Shown here in pieces: positions 49,884-62,462 of a DNA stretch of 64,000 bases. The stretch is from Diploscapter coronatus (taxonomy: Eukaryota > Nematoda > Chromadorea > Rhabditida > Rhabditidae): assembly GCA_964036155.1 (NCBI GenBank), contig OZ038423.1:40067249-40131248 (forward strand). The letters run 5' to 3'. Position 1 is the first letter of the stretch. Each line of letters starts with the position of its first letter. The notes under the pieces are model-generated. The model saw only the letters and a list, made by a program, of their open reading frames with translations. It searched no databases and had not been told where the DNA came from. A program made the translations under genes and the position numbers.

Positions 49884-51537
49884 CTAGGCTGCAGTCCAAG
49901 AGATTTCAAATCCGCGGAGAACTTCTGCACAAGTACTGAAGAAGCGAATTGTTGCTGACGATGACGGAATTTTGAAACTTGTCCCAGGACTCAGTGTTCC
50001 TCCTCTCCAACTAAAGTTTGGCATTTACTTCTGATACATTGATCAAATTGAAAATCTTACTGATACATAAGATCCTCATCGTCCATAATCAAGTCTTTGT
50101 ATACTAGTACTGCGGCATAGCTTCCTAATTCGAACTCAACTATACTTAGAATGATCTAAAAATCTTTAATGCTTTAAAAAAAAGATATATAAGTAATAAC
50201 TATATTTGATCTATTATTAACCTCATTGAACTCCGAAGTAGACGAAATGTAATAATCAACTAATGCTGCATATGGAAAATTATTTGGATAGTTTGGAGAA
50301 GTGATTATTCCACTCGAGCCTGTTTGATTTACAATTTGTACTTGGTTCCTAAATTTTCCATATATATCTCGCGTACTGTTCAATAATTCAAACATATTGA
50401 CCCAACATATTCCAAAAATGATTGCTAATGAGTATCAAATGTAATAATAACTTATGGTTTGTAATATCCAAACTAAAATATTTTGTAAGTAAATCAACTT
50501 GCTGCATATTCACTCGAGCGGTTATCCAATCACCTATCCACTGTTGTTGCTGTGAGGCAATATTCGATTGAGGCAATATTTGCATATATCGTGTCACTTT
50601 ATCGCGTGTTAGTTCATTTTCAATAACTAGTACTTGAAATCCCTAAGAAAGGAACATTTATTTCACTTAATAATAGCATTACGCACATTATCGTGCAATT
50701 TTGATGCCGCATTTAAAAAGTTGTTATATCCATTTATAGTACTAAAATAGTCGATTTTAACTGATATATTATCGATTAGTTTACTCGCTATAGCTCCAGA
50801 TAATTGCCCACGCAGGTGATTCTTTGAAGGGATCAAATGCAGAATACTCTCTTTCATTTAGAAAAGTATTCACAGATCTAAGCTTTGAGATAACATTATA
50901 TTCTCGTTAAAAATGAACTAATATGCCTACGTTTGTAGATCAAATATGCCCCTATATGGTTGTAGAGCATTTAGTAAGTAATCACGGGCTTGCAGAACTT
51001 GTTCTAGACTCGATACGTTTGCCGGAAAGGGTATCAAATCATATGCAGCCGCTAAAATTGAGTAGCGACCAAAATGTTAAGAAAATGATATAAAATTCCA
51101 AATTTTGATTTGTATTAAATTATGTAAAATGAATATGTACTACTACCTGCAATTATGCTTCTAGGTTGCTCAAAATATCCTAATAAAAATTGAATAGAAT
51201 TCGTTGTAGACTAAATTTATTTAACTTAAAAACTCCAACTTAAATTATTTTACGTCATTAACTGCATCTGGGTTATTTCCACTGCCGTCAATAAAGTGCA
51301 CAGCGAAAAACGGATATGATACTTTATATCCTTTGCTAAGAATATCGATATCTGTAAAAAAAATTGTTTTTTTCGCATGTAAGATAATTTTGATCAAGGA
51401 TAATATAATATAAAAACAAAATGCTTAGCCGATAAAAATTAGAAATAATTACCATCTCCAAATTTATTTGACGCACTTATCCGATTTATCGTAATTGCAA
51501 CGACATAGATGACGTGAAATGGTAAGAAAATTTTCAT
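49884..51537 (-). CDS. Secreted protein with C-terminal CUB domain
   Basis: The first exon (51453-51537) encodes a signal peptide (MKIFLPFHVIYVVAITINRI). A middle region of about 250 residues has alternating strand and helix segments (YPFFAVHFIDGSGNN, VLQARDYLLNALQPY, FQVLVIENELTRDKV) that could be a diverged von Willebrand A-like fold; that is a guess. The last about 110 residues form a CUB domain: GIITSPNYPNNFPY, IVEFELGSYAAVLVY, WRGGTLSPGTSFKIPSSSAT and RGFEISWTAA before the stop (49884-49886). The Cys usually found after the SPNYP motif is replaced (ALVDYY). A 50-bp intron near 50010-50060 joins the two halves of the CUB. CUB proteins are extracellular and in nematodes are often induced by pathogens. 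No transmembrane helix or kinase domain in this unit. Confidence 0.7.
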
Positions 51538-51951
51538 TTCACAGCACCTGTAAACTGAATCGAATTTACGAAATATTCTAGAGTAATTTGAAATTGCTTG
51601 TGTAACTATAAAAAATTGTTGATTTCAATCAATTCCTTTTTCGTTCTGCTTTATAAATTGATTAGAATTTGAAATGTCTAATATTTGATACGATTATATT
51701 AGAAGTTTATAGGCGGAAGATTAATATATTGGTAATATTAAGAAGTTATTCAAATTCCTCTACTTGATTTTGACTATGTAATTAATTTGGATGGTAATAG
51801 AATTAGGGGATTGTTGGACAATGATTAGCAGAAGTGTCTTGGTAGTAACCTCAAACTTGGGTAATTAAGCCTCTTATTTAAAGCATGAAAAAATCGAAAT
51901 AAAAAATAAATCCGGTGAAATGTGTTGAGCAATAAGGAATGCTGCTTTTAT
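51538..51951. other. Intergenic, upstream of the CUB gene
   Basis: AT-rich sequence holding the CUB gene promoter; no TATA box or coding feature that I can support. It ends at the target duplication of the mobile element. Confidence 0.4.
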
Positions 51952-52064
51952 ATCGAGGCCAGTCCTAGGGAGGACGATCGTCAGAAACCCCCTGCGACCT
52001 ACCCCCCCTATATTTTTATAGAGAAAAATAATTATTTTAGGCATATATTTTTGAAAAAATTTTC

Positions 52065-52086
52065 GCGGCGCACTAAGGTGCGCCGC
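52065..52086. repeat. Perfect GC-rich hairpin near the left end of the element
   Basis: GCGGCGCAC, loop TAAG, GTGCGCCGC: a 9-bp stem in very AT-rich surroundings. A counterpart (CGGCGC, TTC, GCGCCG) is at 55837-55851 near the right end. Confidence 0.85.
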
Positions 52087-52976
52087 AACTCAAAAAGTGA
52101 ACTGAATGAAACTAATATACCAGAGTGTTATTTTTGCGAAAATACATTTTTTATCATATGAAAACTATCCCCCCTGTGATATACCTATTTTTATAGATAT
52201 CTTTTGCGATTTCCAGTAAAACCAGTTAGCGCATTAAGGCTATATTATAATTATAATGGTGTCAAAAAGTATGGAACTAAAAGGAAATATTGAGGCCATG
52301 CTACAATCATCTACTTAGTGATCAGATAAGGTCGAAATTTTCCTGACACATGGATATATGTTAGTCATAAGCGTATGCTGAGTTTTAGCCTTTCAATTTA
52401 ATTTTATACATGAGATTTTAAGAATATTTTTCATCCTATTAGAAAATCTAAAATAACAACGCAACCAATTGAAAAATTCTTCTGCTCAATACGAGTTAGG
52501 TTGGAAGTCATTTGATAGAACTATTTAAAACACCATATCACTTGATTTGAGTCCAACGATCAGTCAAATCCTATATAAATTCCCCGATATTATAATTTTT
52601 TACGTAAATATCAACTGATATATCTGAATAGTAAAGCGCTATTAACTAAATGTGCAGTCCACTCAATACTGTTAAGAGTAAGTCTCTGTAAGGCTGGAAC
52701 AATGGATTCCATTTCGGGAAAAAATTCTTTTAAATCGAATATAACCCATATGGTTGAATACCACTGAATCCTAATCACAAAATGAGAAGATCAGATCTGT
52801 CCTCTAAATTAGACGGAGCTAGATGGGGTCGAAATTCAAAACTGAGCTAGACCCCACAATATGTATACCAATTGATAGAGCTCATCAAACTGAGCAACTT
52901 TTGTGAAGACACCTCATGGTTATCTATTATGGTATGCATGGTATAGCAGTTTGAATGGGTCTAACTATGAAAATGA

Positions 52977-53900
52977 CAAAAATATTCAAAAAATCATAAC
53001 TTTGGAAAAATAAGACCTAATCGAAAAATCTTTTCAGGATATAGCAGAATACGTGTGAAACCTCATTTTGCTTTCCAGAGATCGGCGCTACCATTGACGA
53101 TGGTACCATATGGGATCATGGTATACTACCTAATTTTCAATCGAGCGGTACCATACAAAAATGGGTATCAATCAATCCAAATTCAACTGTAGAATAATAT
53201 TCAAGTATAATTACACGATTTTCAGCATGTGGTTTCAGTGTACCATCAATGGTAGTAATGGAAAACACCCTCTGAAAACTGACTAAAATGGGGTAACTTC
53301 AAATGACCATAACTCGCATTAAACTGATCCATTTTTCAAGCGGTTTTCAGCATATTACTCAGCTTGATAAAGGATTTCGTTTGACATATAAAACTATAGG
53401 TTTTCGTTAAAAATGGTAACTTGACCCATATGAGCCGCGACCCATATGGGTCGAATTGCCATTTGGTAGAAAGACCCATCATATTATATACCGAACGAAA
53501 GCTCTTATCAAGCTGAGTAATATGCTGAAAACCGCTTGAAAAACAGATTAGTCTATCGCCTTTTATGGTCATTTGAAGTTACCCCATTTTTAGTCTTTTT
53601 CGTAAGGTGGTTATAGCCAATTATAATGATGGTATAATGAAACCACTGATTGAAATTGATAGAAATAGACTCGAATATTACTCTCCATTCGATTTCAAGT
53701 CGAATGATACCCATTTTTATAGCATACCATTCGAGCGCCATATGGGTGGTATACCATGGACCCATATGATAGCATGGTAAAATGGTAGCATAGTACTCTG
53801 AAAGCAGAAATGAAGTATTGCCTTTCAACTGTTATATTCCGAAAAAAAATTTCAAATTCATTTATTTTTACGAAAGTTATGAATTTTTTAATATTTTGCA
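52977..53900. repeat. About 920-bp imperfect palindrome
   Basis: Two arms of about 400-460 bp meet around 53437. The best core pair is 53337-53370 against 53505-53538, 34 of 34 bases complementary. A second pair is 53281-53310 against 53565-53595, complementary except for one inserted T. Pairing is still visible at the ends (CATAACTTTGG near 53000 against its diverged complement near 53875). The arms are studded with CCATATGG, GGTACCAT and GACCCATATGG words. No coding capacity. Confidence 0.8.
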
Positions 53901-54575
53901 CCCATCTGAAAATAGAAAATTTATAAATTTCAAAAATTCTGTGACCATATGAATAAGTTACAGGGCTAGTTGATGGCGCATTTTCAAACTGATATATCAC
54001 TAAATATTTATGCATAAATTTTATTCCTTGGAAAAATTCATGCACAATTTTACAGAGCTTTGAATCAAAAAATGGTAAATTGCTCTTAACGACGAGAAGA
54101 AATAATCTTTTTTTTAAATAAAACCGTGTGCAAATTTTTCTGGATAATAAATTTTAAACATAAATATTCCCTAATACATCTGTGTTAAAATGCATCATCA
54201 ATCAACTCTGTAGCTTATTCACATGGGCCACAGGAATTTTTTAAACTAGAAATGTTCAATTTCACATGAGATGCAAAATGTTGCAAGTTCTGAAAATCCT
54301 ATAAATAGATTCGGGGCGAGATTGAAAATTGTCGTACTATCGCGTCATATGCAGCCTAATATATGTACAAACTTTTAACCGAATCTGATCACTATATGTG
54401 GGTGAACAAGGCAATTGTCCAGAAATAACAATATGCCCCAAAACTTCGTGAGCTACTGTAAATGCATTTTATACCATTATGCCATAAAGATAAAAATATT
54501 ATAGCATCCGAAGAATAACAAACACTCCCAATAAAATAAATGCTATCAGAAGTGTCTTAATGTTGGCCGCATCAA

Positions 54576-55328
54576 CCTACAATCGACTTTCGCCAGTCTC
54601 GTCAAATCCCATACTTAAGGAAAATCCCAGACGAAAACTGGCGAAAGTCGATTGTAGGCCGATGTGGTGAACGTACAGGGACGTGCAATGGCTCATTTTT
54701 CACGGCATACATTGCTTAACAAACGTAGGGGGTCGCCTAAGCGATTCGTCAATTCTAGCGCCACCAGTGACGTCGCAAAACATAGGTTAAAAGTTACCTA
54801 TTCAGAAGTCGTGACGCTACTGACGTCAAAATTCGCGAATCGCTTAGGCGACCCCCTATGTTTGTTCGGCTGCTCTCGCTCTTTCAAACAAGCTATTGCA
54901 TGTCCTTGTACGTTCAGTGGATCGTCCCACAATCGACTTTCGCCAGTTTTCGTCAGTTTCCATACTTAAGGAAAATTCTTAACAAAAACTGGCGAAAGTC
55001 GATTGTAGGACGATCCACTGAACGTACAGAGACGTATAAGCGCTTATTTTAAAGCTCTAGCATAGGCGAACAAACGTAGGGGGTCGCCTAAGCGATTCAT
55101 CGATTTTGACGTCAGTGGCGTCACAACTTCTTAATAGGTAAAATTTTACCTGTACTTCACGACGTCATTAAAGACGTCAAAATTCGAAAATCGCTTAGGC
55201 GATCCCCTACGTTTGTTCGGCTACTCTCGCTATTTCAAAAGAGCCATTGCACGTCCCTGTACGTTCACTACATCGGCCTACAATCGACTTTCGCCAGTTT
55301 TCGTCTGGGATTTTCCTTAAGTATGGGA
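54576..55328. repeat. Nested palindrome: large inverted repeat made of smaller palindromes
   Basis: Outer arms 54607-54694 and 55241-55328 are reverse complements at 87 of 88 positions, with symmetry centre at about 54967.5. The centre is itself a palindrome (54908-54950 against 54985-55027, 42 of 43) around a CTTAAG core. Each half contains another palindrome: 54718-54748 against 54836-54866 (30 of 31) and 55067-55095 against 55191-55219 (28 of 29), with TGACGT/GACGTC words inside. A further copy of the central hairpin begins at 54576 (perfect 21-bp arms, to 54658). The order is A-B-A-B-half A. Near identity of the arms implies recent origin or gene conversion. Confidence 0.92.
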
Positions 55329-55836
55329 GATTTGGCGATATGTGGCAAAATGAGTTTTTGACAAGATGGAATCAATATATCGGAAAATTTAATAGCTGAT
55401 TTTTGCAATTTTCTAATATGCAAAATGCTTTACTGGCCATTAAGTAATTCGATTATTTTTTCTCGAAAATACAAGATTGGATATTTTACTTGAAATGAAT
55501 CTATTTCATATCATATATTAGAAAAATTTGTATTTTGAATACCAAAAAACTGTCTGATAACAAGGTTTATAAACTATTTGGATTTATTTATCGCTGGTTT
55601 TTGAAATTCTTATCTATTCCACAATCCTGGCAAAATGTTATCCTTTCCTGATATTATTAAGGAATAAATTTACCATTTACTAAGCCTGAGATCTTCATTA
55701 CATCATACTCAGGGTTGTTTCAGAAAATATTCTCTTGATTATTATTCGAATGTTTTCCATTCATTTTGACGATTCTAATTGTTTTCCTTCAAAAATTTGC
55801 AGCCAAAATGCAAAAAAATTGGTCAAAAATTTTCAG

Positions 55837-55851
55837 CGGCGCTTCGCGCCG
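55837..55851. repeat. GC-rich hairpin near the right end of the element
   Basis: CGGCGC, TTC, GCGCCG, followed at 55855 by TGCGACCTACCCCCC, the same C-rich word found at 51993 in the same orientation. Confidence 0.7.
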
Positions 55852-55917
55852 TCGTGCGACCTACCCCCCCTAGTTTTTTTTCGTCTGACGAAAGTGCTCC
55901 CTAGGTCTGATCGAGGC

Positions 55918-57558
55918 AGAAAAGTGCGAGGAAAGAGAAGAGAAAAACATTTTTTACACGGGGGATAGATTCAATCTGATAAAAAAATCATAACTTTTCT
56001 ACGAAATGGAAAAGGCGAAGGTTGCAATTCGCGACAACTGATAATGCACGATACACTTTTTCAGTCATTTAAAAATTTTTATTAGATAAAGACTGATAGT
56101 AAAACTTGGGTGGCATTGTATTTTCCCTAATGATTGAAATTGAAAACTGAAGTAAGCATTTTAATTTCGTTATATATTATCTTGATAAATTTTTATATTA
56201 CTGAAGAGAGCTCTTAACTTCCTAACATAAAATTTCATGACATTATTCCGCAAATGTAGCTCAAAATCATCTACATTTTATTTATTCCTGGCGGTTTAAA
56301 ATATGGAAAATTGGTTTGCGAATTACAAACATCGTTTAAACATTTAATTAAATTGAATGAAGATAATCGGTGAAAATTGTTTAAGAGATGGACGTCTAAA
56401 TTGCCGTCCACGAAATTTCGAATCCCCTGCTCGCGACACAGCAATTGCTCATGAAGCGAATTGCGGCAGTAGTTGATGGGATTCTCCCTACTGTTCTCGG
56501 ATCCATCTTATCGTGCCAACTGAATCATGTGTTTTTCTAGCTGAACATATAAATAAAATTTCCTATTCAAATATCAAATTGTCATAATACATTATCATCC
56601 CTTTATAAATGAAAAGCTCTGACCCAATTACAAGGTAAAAATCAATCACTGTTAGAAGAATCTGAAAAATTTCAATATTTTCCTATACTAAAGAAAATTC
56701 GATTTTGCATTCCACTGTTACTATTATTACTAGTCTGAGATTTTGTGCACACGGTTTGCTACTTTCAAAATTCTAGCGAAAAATATCAATACAATACAAA
56801 AATTGAAATAAATCTGTCGATCATAACCTAAGAAAAATTTGATGGAACATTAATATAATAATCTACAAATGAGAAGGTATCGAAACTGTTCAGATAATTC
56901 GGAGATTTTATTATAAAAATGAAATAAATTTTATAACTATCCCCGAAAATAAACGTTAGTAATATTTGTAATTTGTCACAAATTCGTTAATTGTGCGATG
57001 ATTCTTCTCAAATTTATGATGAAATTGTATTTCTGTGTTTTAATTCCTATTTACAAAGATGATCATTTTGACAGAATTCAGATTTATCGAAGCATTCTTA
57101 GTAATTAAACGAGTCTAGAAAATTTTAATCAATTGTTAGAATTAGACTCTAGTTTGAATGAATAATAATAATGTCACTCGATGCGCAATTCGCATTAGGC
57201 CTGCAAATTAGCCCTGTTGAGCAAGTTGAACAAACTCAGACAAATAATTATGGCTGTTGCAATCAGCAATTTACCAGGTTTGACTAATAACAAGAAAATG
57301 TCGTGAAAACGATAAGATATGTTTTTATAAAAATACATTAATTTCGCGATGCGTAGTTAATCAGCGAGAGAAGAGAAAGGAGCATAGCAACGAGCGAGAA
57401 AGTCATTCATCATGTAACACTCCTTTTCATTACTGTTTCAACTTGTCCCTGAGAATTTCTCTCAGGTTACTTTTCGCTTAAACCGCATGAAATACCCGAA
57501 CTTTTCAGAGCCACCTTCACACCTCGCATTTCTTCATTTATCATTACTGTATCGAGAA
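55918..57558. other. Intergenic between the mobile element and the first Srx-like gene
   Basis: Very AT-rich. A short block of higher GC at about 56390-56530 is the only compositional anomaly; it has short open frames but no recognisable product. About 57380-57500 presumably contains the receptor promoter. Confidence 0.4.
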
Positions 57559-60500
57559 ATGCGACACGTCAATTATGATGCGCATATTAACGATCCACTC
57601 AATTTAACTATGGGGTTTATAATTTTAATTGTAAGTTTATTTTTTTTTCTTTACAACATGGATAACTTTCTAAGAATTCTAATTAATAATAATGAAAAAA
57701 AACAAATTTTTTATTTCTTTGTTTGAATTTTCACTATCCTTTGCTCATAGAACGCAAATGCTCAAATTTGAATATGCACCAGTTATTACTTTTTGCGTAA
57801 ACGAATTCCTAAGAATACCTGGAATTTTTATAGGATTTTAGAACGGGGGTTTTGCAGAGAGTTTCAAGCTCTATAAAAGTCCTTGTCTGGTCAACCCTGG
57901 AAAATTAACGAAAACACCTGTTTTGTGGTTTAAAGGTCAGCCAAAATCTCGAAAATCCGATCCCTTAAGTAATACGCTTTGACGCTTCAGATGATTTCTA
58001 TTGGTATTAGGAGGTTATCCTGGAAATTTCAACTCCCTACGATGGGACATGATCTCCAAGTTTTATCTGTTTTGTGCAAAAGTTGCGGAAGTCAACAAGT
58101 TTCATGCGTAAAAATCATTTTGTAATTTGTTCGAACGAGTTTCGATCACTTTCAAACTTACGACTAGCAAGGACTCGACCTATTTTGGATGGCGACAGGG
58201 GAGAAATGAATGAATTAATTCGATTTTTGACAAGTAATGAACCAACATCTCAGTTTCTATAGACGAATTATCAAGGATATTTTGAAGAGCAATTATCGAG
58301 TTAATTAGGGGGTGTTTAGATCGGTCCAAATCGGAATTTTCTTTTGGATATGTGTATTTGAAGGATCTCACAATATTTTTACAAGCTTCAAGCCTCATCA
58401 GCATCAAATTTGAGAAGTCACTTGCGCTCTCTATCTTTACTTTTGCGAATTTTTCCAAGCTTGAAAAATGTCTGTTTAGGGAGTATAGGGGTATAGAAAG
58501 GTAGGCTATGTTAGGTCTCAAAATTATGAGCAGCATGATTAGTGTTTTTAGATACTGTTCAGTCTAGACTACTTAACCTATACCCATAATCCTATTTTTC
58601 AGGTGTACGGCTTTTATAAGAAGCCATAAAAATAATTTGATCCTGAGTATATTTCCATTTCATATCTTGAAGTTAGAATTACTCACAGTAAATTTTGATT
58701 TACAACCACATTTACTTATTCAAACCCAAACAAATTTTATTACCGTATTTCAGGATGGATTAATTGGTTTATTCTGCAATACATTTGTTACTTTCGTATT
58801 CTCCAAAGAAAAGAATAAAACCTCGTTCAACCTGATTTGTCTATTTCGAGCCATCAACAACGTCATCAATTTGCTATTTTTCATTACAAATGTTTTCCCG
58901 CTAACAATCGCGTGAGTTTTTATAGGTTTAGTGGATTTGCACATTCTTAGCAAGTTGGTTCTTTAATACATATCCATAAAATTGAGATAATTCAAGTGTA
59001 GATGTTCGAATCAATTGAGTCAGAGTTCTATTTGCATTTTATCTCAATTCAATGTTTGAAAATTGTCTAATGGCACCTGGAGTTGGGATAAATTAATAAC
59101 TTTTCAGGGGTTGGACTCCGTATTCGTTGATTGTTGAAGATTGCTATATGAAGTTCAATATGTGTCTGTACCACATAAATCGTTCCATATGTCTTGTTCT
59201 GGCTGTTAATCGCTTACTTGCTATCTACTTTCCAGTGAGATACAAACTATTCTTCGGATTTAAAACTACACTTGTTAGTTCATTTTTGAAATTATAAAAT
59301 TTAATATCTATATCTTCAGGCTATTTTATGTCTACTTCAAGCAGTCTCTATTGTTTACGAATTGGAGTCCCAGGTTGAAATCCTAATCACTTACGGTACT
59401 GTATACATAGTTTCGTTACTATGGCTTTCTACATAAATATGAAAATGAAGTGCAAAAATTGCAAATGCAAATTTGAGTGTTATGTGAATTGTTATATTTT
59501 GGTGAGCACGTTTAATTGAAATTTGCATTTTATATGCAAAAATGGTTTGGTTAACCATGTGATATTTGAAAAATATGATCGTTGAAGGTTTAAAAAACGA
59601 GTATAATCAAGTAAATATGTTTCTTTCTTATAGCTAGGAACCGCAAACTCCTCCCCTCTGCAAAATGCGACAGGGAATAAAAAGTGGTTATATGAGACTC
59701 AAAAAATAGGAAGCAGGTACCTTTCAAAGTTGGTGCTCACGAAAAATCACCATCAGAATCGATGCACCATCCATAAAAACGCTTATACATCTGAAAATCT
59801 TGTCAAGAAGTGCACGTTCGCAGACGTTTTATATTGCAAAAAAATGTGTTCATTTCGTAAGCTGCTTCTGTTAGTTTTTTCGGCCACAAATTATTATTTT
59901 GTTTGATTTTTCTGTATGAATATCTTAGTTACATCAAGAGTCATAAGTTTGGATGAGAAATTTCCGAAAATTATACATTTTGTAAAACTATTGCGGTCCT
60001 TAATTGTATAGGTGAATACTCAGCAACAGACTTAGGGATCATTTTCATCGGATAAGGGGAAATAAAATAAAGGGAGCTGATCGCAAGAGCGAAATCATAT
60101 TTATGCTATCACTTTGTAGAAGCAAAGTTCTTGGCTAATGACAAATTAGAGATGGAAATTTGTAAAACAACTTTTCAAGGGATAAATCGCAAGAGGATTT
60201 TGACGATCATTTTCCCTCGAACTGTCTAACAACAATATTATGAGGAAGTGTTGCTCTTTATAAAAAATACATTTCAGACGATTATTCAAATACGAGTGTG
60301 ACATTTGATCCAAATGAGATGTCATTTATTCTTCCGGGCAGCAAAAACACTCAGGATAATTCTGGGTCGAGCCGTGTGAAAATGTTGGAAATTCTCACTC
60401 CAATATTCTTTGCGAGCTGTGTTCTGATCAATCTAGCCATTCTATTCAAGATTTGTTACTATATCGTAAGTTGATTTTATTTTTCAATGTCTATTCGTAT

Positions 60501-61600
60501 GTCTAAAGCCTGTTTTCCTGGTTCATATCTGGATTTATGATATGTCTAGGTTGCAGAATAAACATAAATTAAATACTGCAGAAAACATTGCATTAATTTC
60601 AAAAATTCATCATTTTGTGGAGAATATAAAATTTTCGTTTTATATGATTTATATTTTATTATTAAATTAAAACATTATCTTCAGCTGTTTCGATCGAAAT
60701 TTAACACAAACACGGGTAAAGATAGGATAAAGAAAAATGCTCGATTATTTCTGCAGGTTAGTATTTCTGAATAATAATTTTAACGCATTAATTAGCCAAA
60801 AATATCACGTCTGATGATGGCAAAAGCATTTGAGAGCATATGTCATTTCTAATATGCAATTATGACGAAAGTCGGCTAACTTTAAGCCTAAAATAGAAAT
60901 AAGTAATATTTGATGAAAAGTAGAATAACGAACGTCTTGTTCTTTTGAAATTACATCAAATTTTAAATCACCCGAAATAAATAAATAATTTTGATACAAG
61001 GCAAAAAAGCAAACCATATTTTGAGTCGAGTACAAAATTTAACCATACATTAAAATCAGTTCCAATCTAAATGATAGTTGCCCACACTTTGTATTGTGAC
61101 ATTTTATTACTGATCCATTAAAAACGTATTGAGAAAGTGTTGTCCCTTCTAATTTTGAATAAATCAGAGTATACGTTTTCAGACTATCCTACAAGACAGC
61201 GTGTTTCTAGTTGATATGGCTTTTATATCATATTTTGGGTGAGTCATTACCATCGAGTCCATGGAATTTAGTTTCTTTTGATATTTATCATTTTCTGATG
61301 CTTTCCGAAATAATGCAAATCTTTATTTCAACGCGGACTTCCTTGAAACTAATTATATCGGGGTTCTGAAAAGAAAAATGAAATTTCAGTGGATTATTCC
61401 ATTCTCGATTTTGGAATTTCATTTCGTGGATATTCATCGGCGAAAACGTGCATACCATTGATGGAGTCGTGATGATGTTGTTCACTGAACAGAGCAAGTC
61501 GTTCATCTGCTTCTTTCAACAACATCAATCGAATAAAGTTAAACAAAATAGGCTTCATAAATCTACTGTTCAATCTAAAATGATCACCGCCATTAGCTAA
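57559..61600 (+). CDS. Srx-like nematode chemoreceptor (7TM), complete
   Basis: Eight exons (57559-57630, 58754-58911, 59108-59273, 59320-59395, 60278-60465, 60685-60756, 61183-61238, 61390-61600) sum to 999 nt, 332 aa. TM1 spans the first splice (MGFIILI, then DGLIGLFCNTFVTFVF); TM2 has SFNLICLFRAINNVINLL; TM3 ends in the Srx-type signature NRLLAIYFPVRYKLFF; TM4 is ILCLLQAVSIVYELES; TM5 is IFFASCVLINLAILFKICYY; TM6 follows ILQDSVFLVDMAFISYFG; and TM7 includes DGVVMMLF. Such receptors sit in sensory cilia of chemosensory neurons. The start MRHVNYD is supported by the paralogue's MRYVHYE. Intron 4 (59396-60277) contains a dispersed repeat and intron 1 is 1.1 kb. Srx is my best family call; another serpentine family of the same superfamily is possible. 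Confidence 0.82.
59635..59960 (+). repeat. Dispersed repeat, copy 2
   Basis: Second copy of the family at 13695-14030, same orientation, sharing TTCAAAGTTGGT, CTCACGAAAAATC, AGAATCGAT, CCATAAAAAC, CAAGAAGTG, TGTGTTCATTT and ATGAATATCTTAG. It lies in intron 4 of the complete receptor gene. Confidence 0.65.
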
Positions 61601-62462
61601 TGTGATAGAAATAAACGATTTTATTACTTCCTCATTTCTTGAACCAATATACGGTAATAAAGCCGGAACAATATTTTACAAAGTACGACGTTTCTGATAT
61701 GCCTCATATTCGTTCCCATCATATTGCATATCGCGATTCTTGGGTATTGAGGTTACACATTTTTCTGCGAAAAATCTCACAATACTGTGTTATTTTGTAG
61801 CAAATATCAACAGCCATAACTACAACCTACCTGAAGCGAATTCCAAAAGTTCAAATACTGTCTTCGCCACAATATCTGAACTAGTTGACTCTTCGAGTTA
61901 TTTATTACACTTAAAGTTGCGTAAATGACTAATTATATTACTGATGAATTATGAAAATTATTAGAAATTTAGTTTTATTCACCGACTTTGAAAATTCGGT
62001 TTCGATGGAGAAAAACGCCAGATATTAATTTAATTAGAATGTAACTTATCGTAAACCTGTATAACCGTTCAAAGCAGGTAACTCAAATTCGTTGAAGTAA
62101 CCATCTACAATTTGCAAATAATAAATCTCATGGATCCTTACGGGAACATTTCACAAGATGTTTGTTTTGTTAATGACCTACTCTTTATCTAAAAAGAGAA
62201 ATCTTTAGTTTATCCTAAAGTTATCTTTATAAGTAAGGATGATAAATTTAAATTATCACTCCATTATGATGTACGAGGCATTCTTGTTAAGGCATGCTTT
62301 TTCCAGCTATGAGAAGACCTTTCATTACGTCTGCAAAATTAATGCGTTTACTGTGAAATTCGTTCTTTATCTTTCATAAGCTTTTCTCCAATTTTATGCA
62401 GAACCTTAAATTATCTAGTCTAGCCAATTTCAAATATTCCATTATGAGTGTAGTTTCAGAAG
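61601..62462. other. Intergenic between the tandem receptor genes
   Basis: About 860 bp, AT-rich, holding the 3' end of the first receptor and the promoter of the second. No other gene seen. Confidence 0.4.

Larger units (their letters stand above)
51960..55909. mobile_element. 3.95-kb hAT-like non-autonomous element with giant internal palindromes
   Basis: The left end at 51960 reads CAGTCCTAGGGAG and onward; the right end, read on the other strand from 55909, gives CAGACCTAGGGAG and onward. The 26-bp inverted ends agree at 22 positions and both finish TCGTCAGA. Immediately outside lies an exact 8-bp direct repeat, ATCGAGGC, at 51952-51959 and 55910-55917. CAG ends with an 8-bp duplication are diagnostic of hAT insertions. 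Near each end there is a GC-rich hairpin and a TGCGACCTACCCCCC tract. No transposase-like ORF is present, so it would depend on a helper. The interior carries the palindromes listed separately, possibly themselves nested insertions. Confidence 0.75.

Noticed and set aside
56390..56530. GC-richer block as a possible tRNA or small gene
   Set aside because: No cloverleaf boxes fit, and the short open frames lack splice signals or recognisable similarity.
59400..59512. A stretch reading as a Cys/Lys-rich exon (FYINMKMKCKNCKCK) in the receptor gene
   Set aside because: Skipping it joins TM4 to the next exon in phase and gives the expected 332-residue receptor; including it needs an implausible 15-bp or 37-bp intron.
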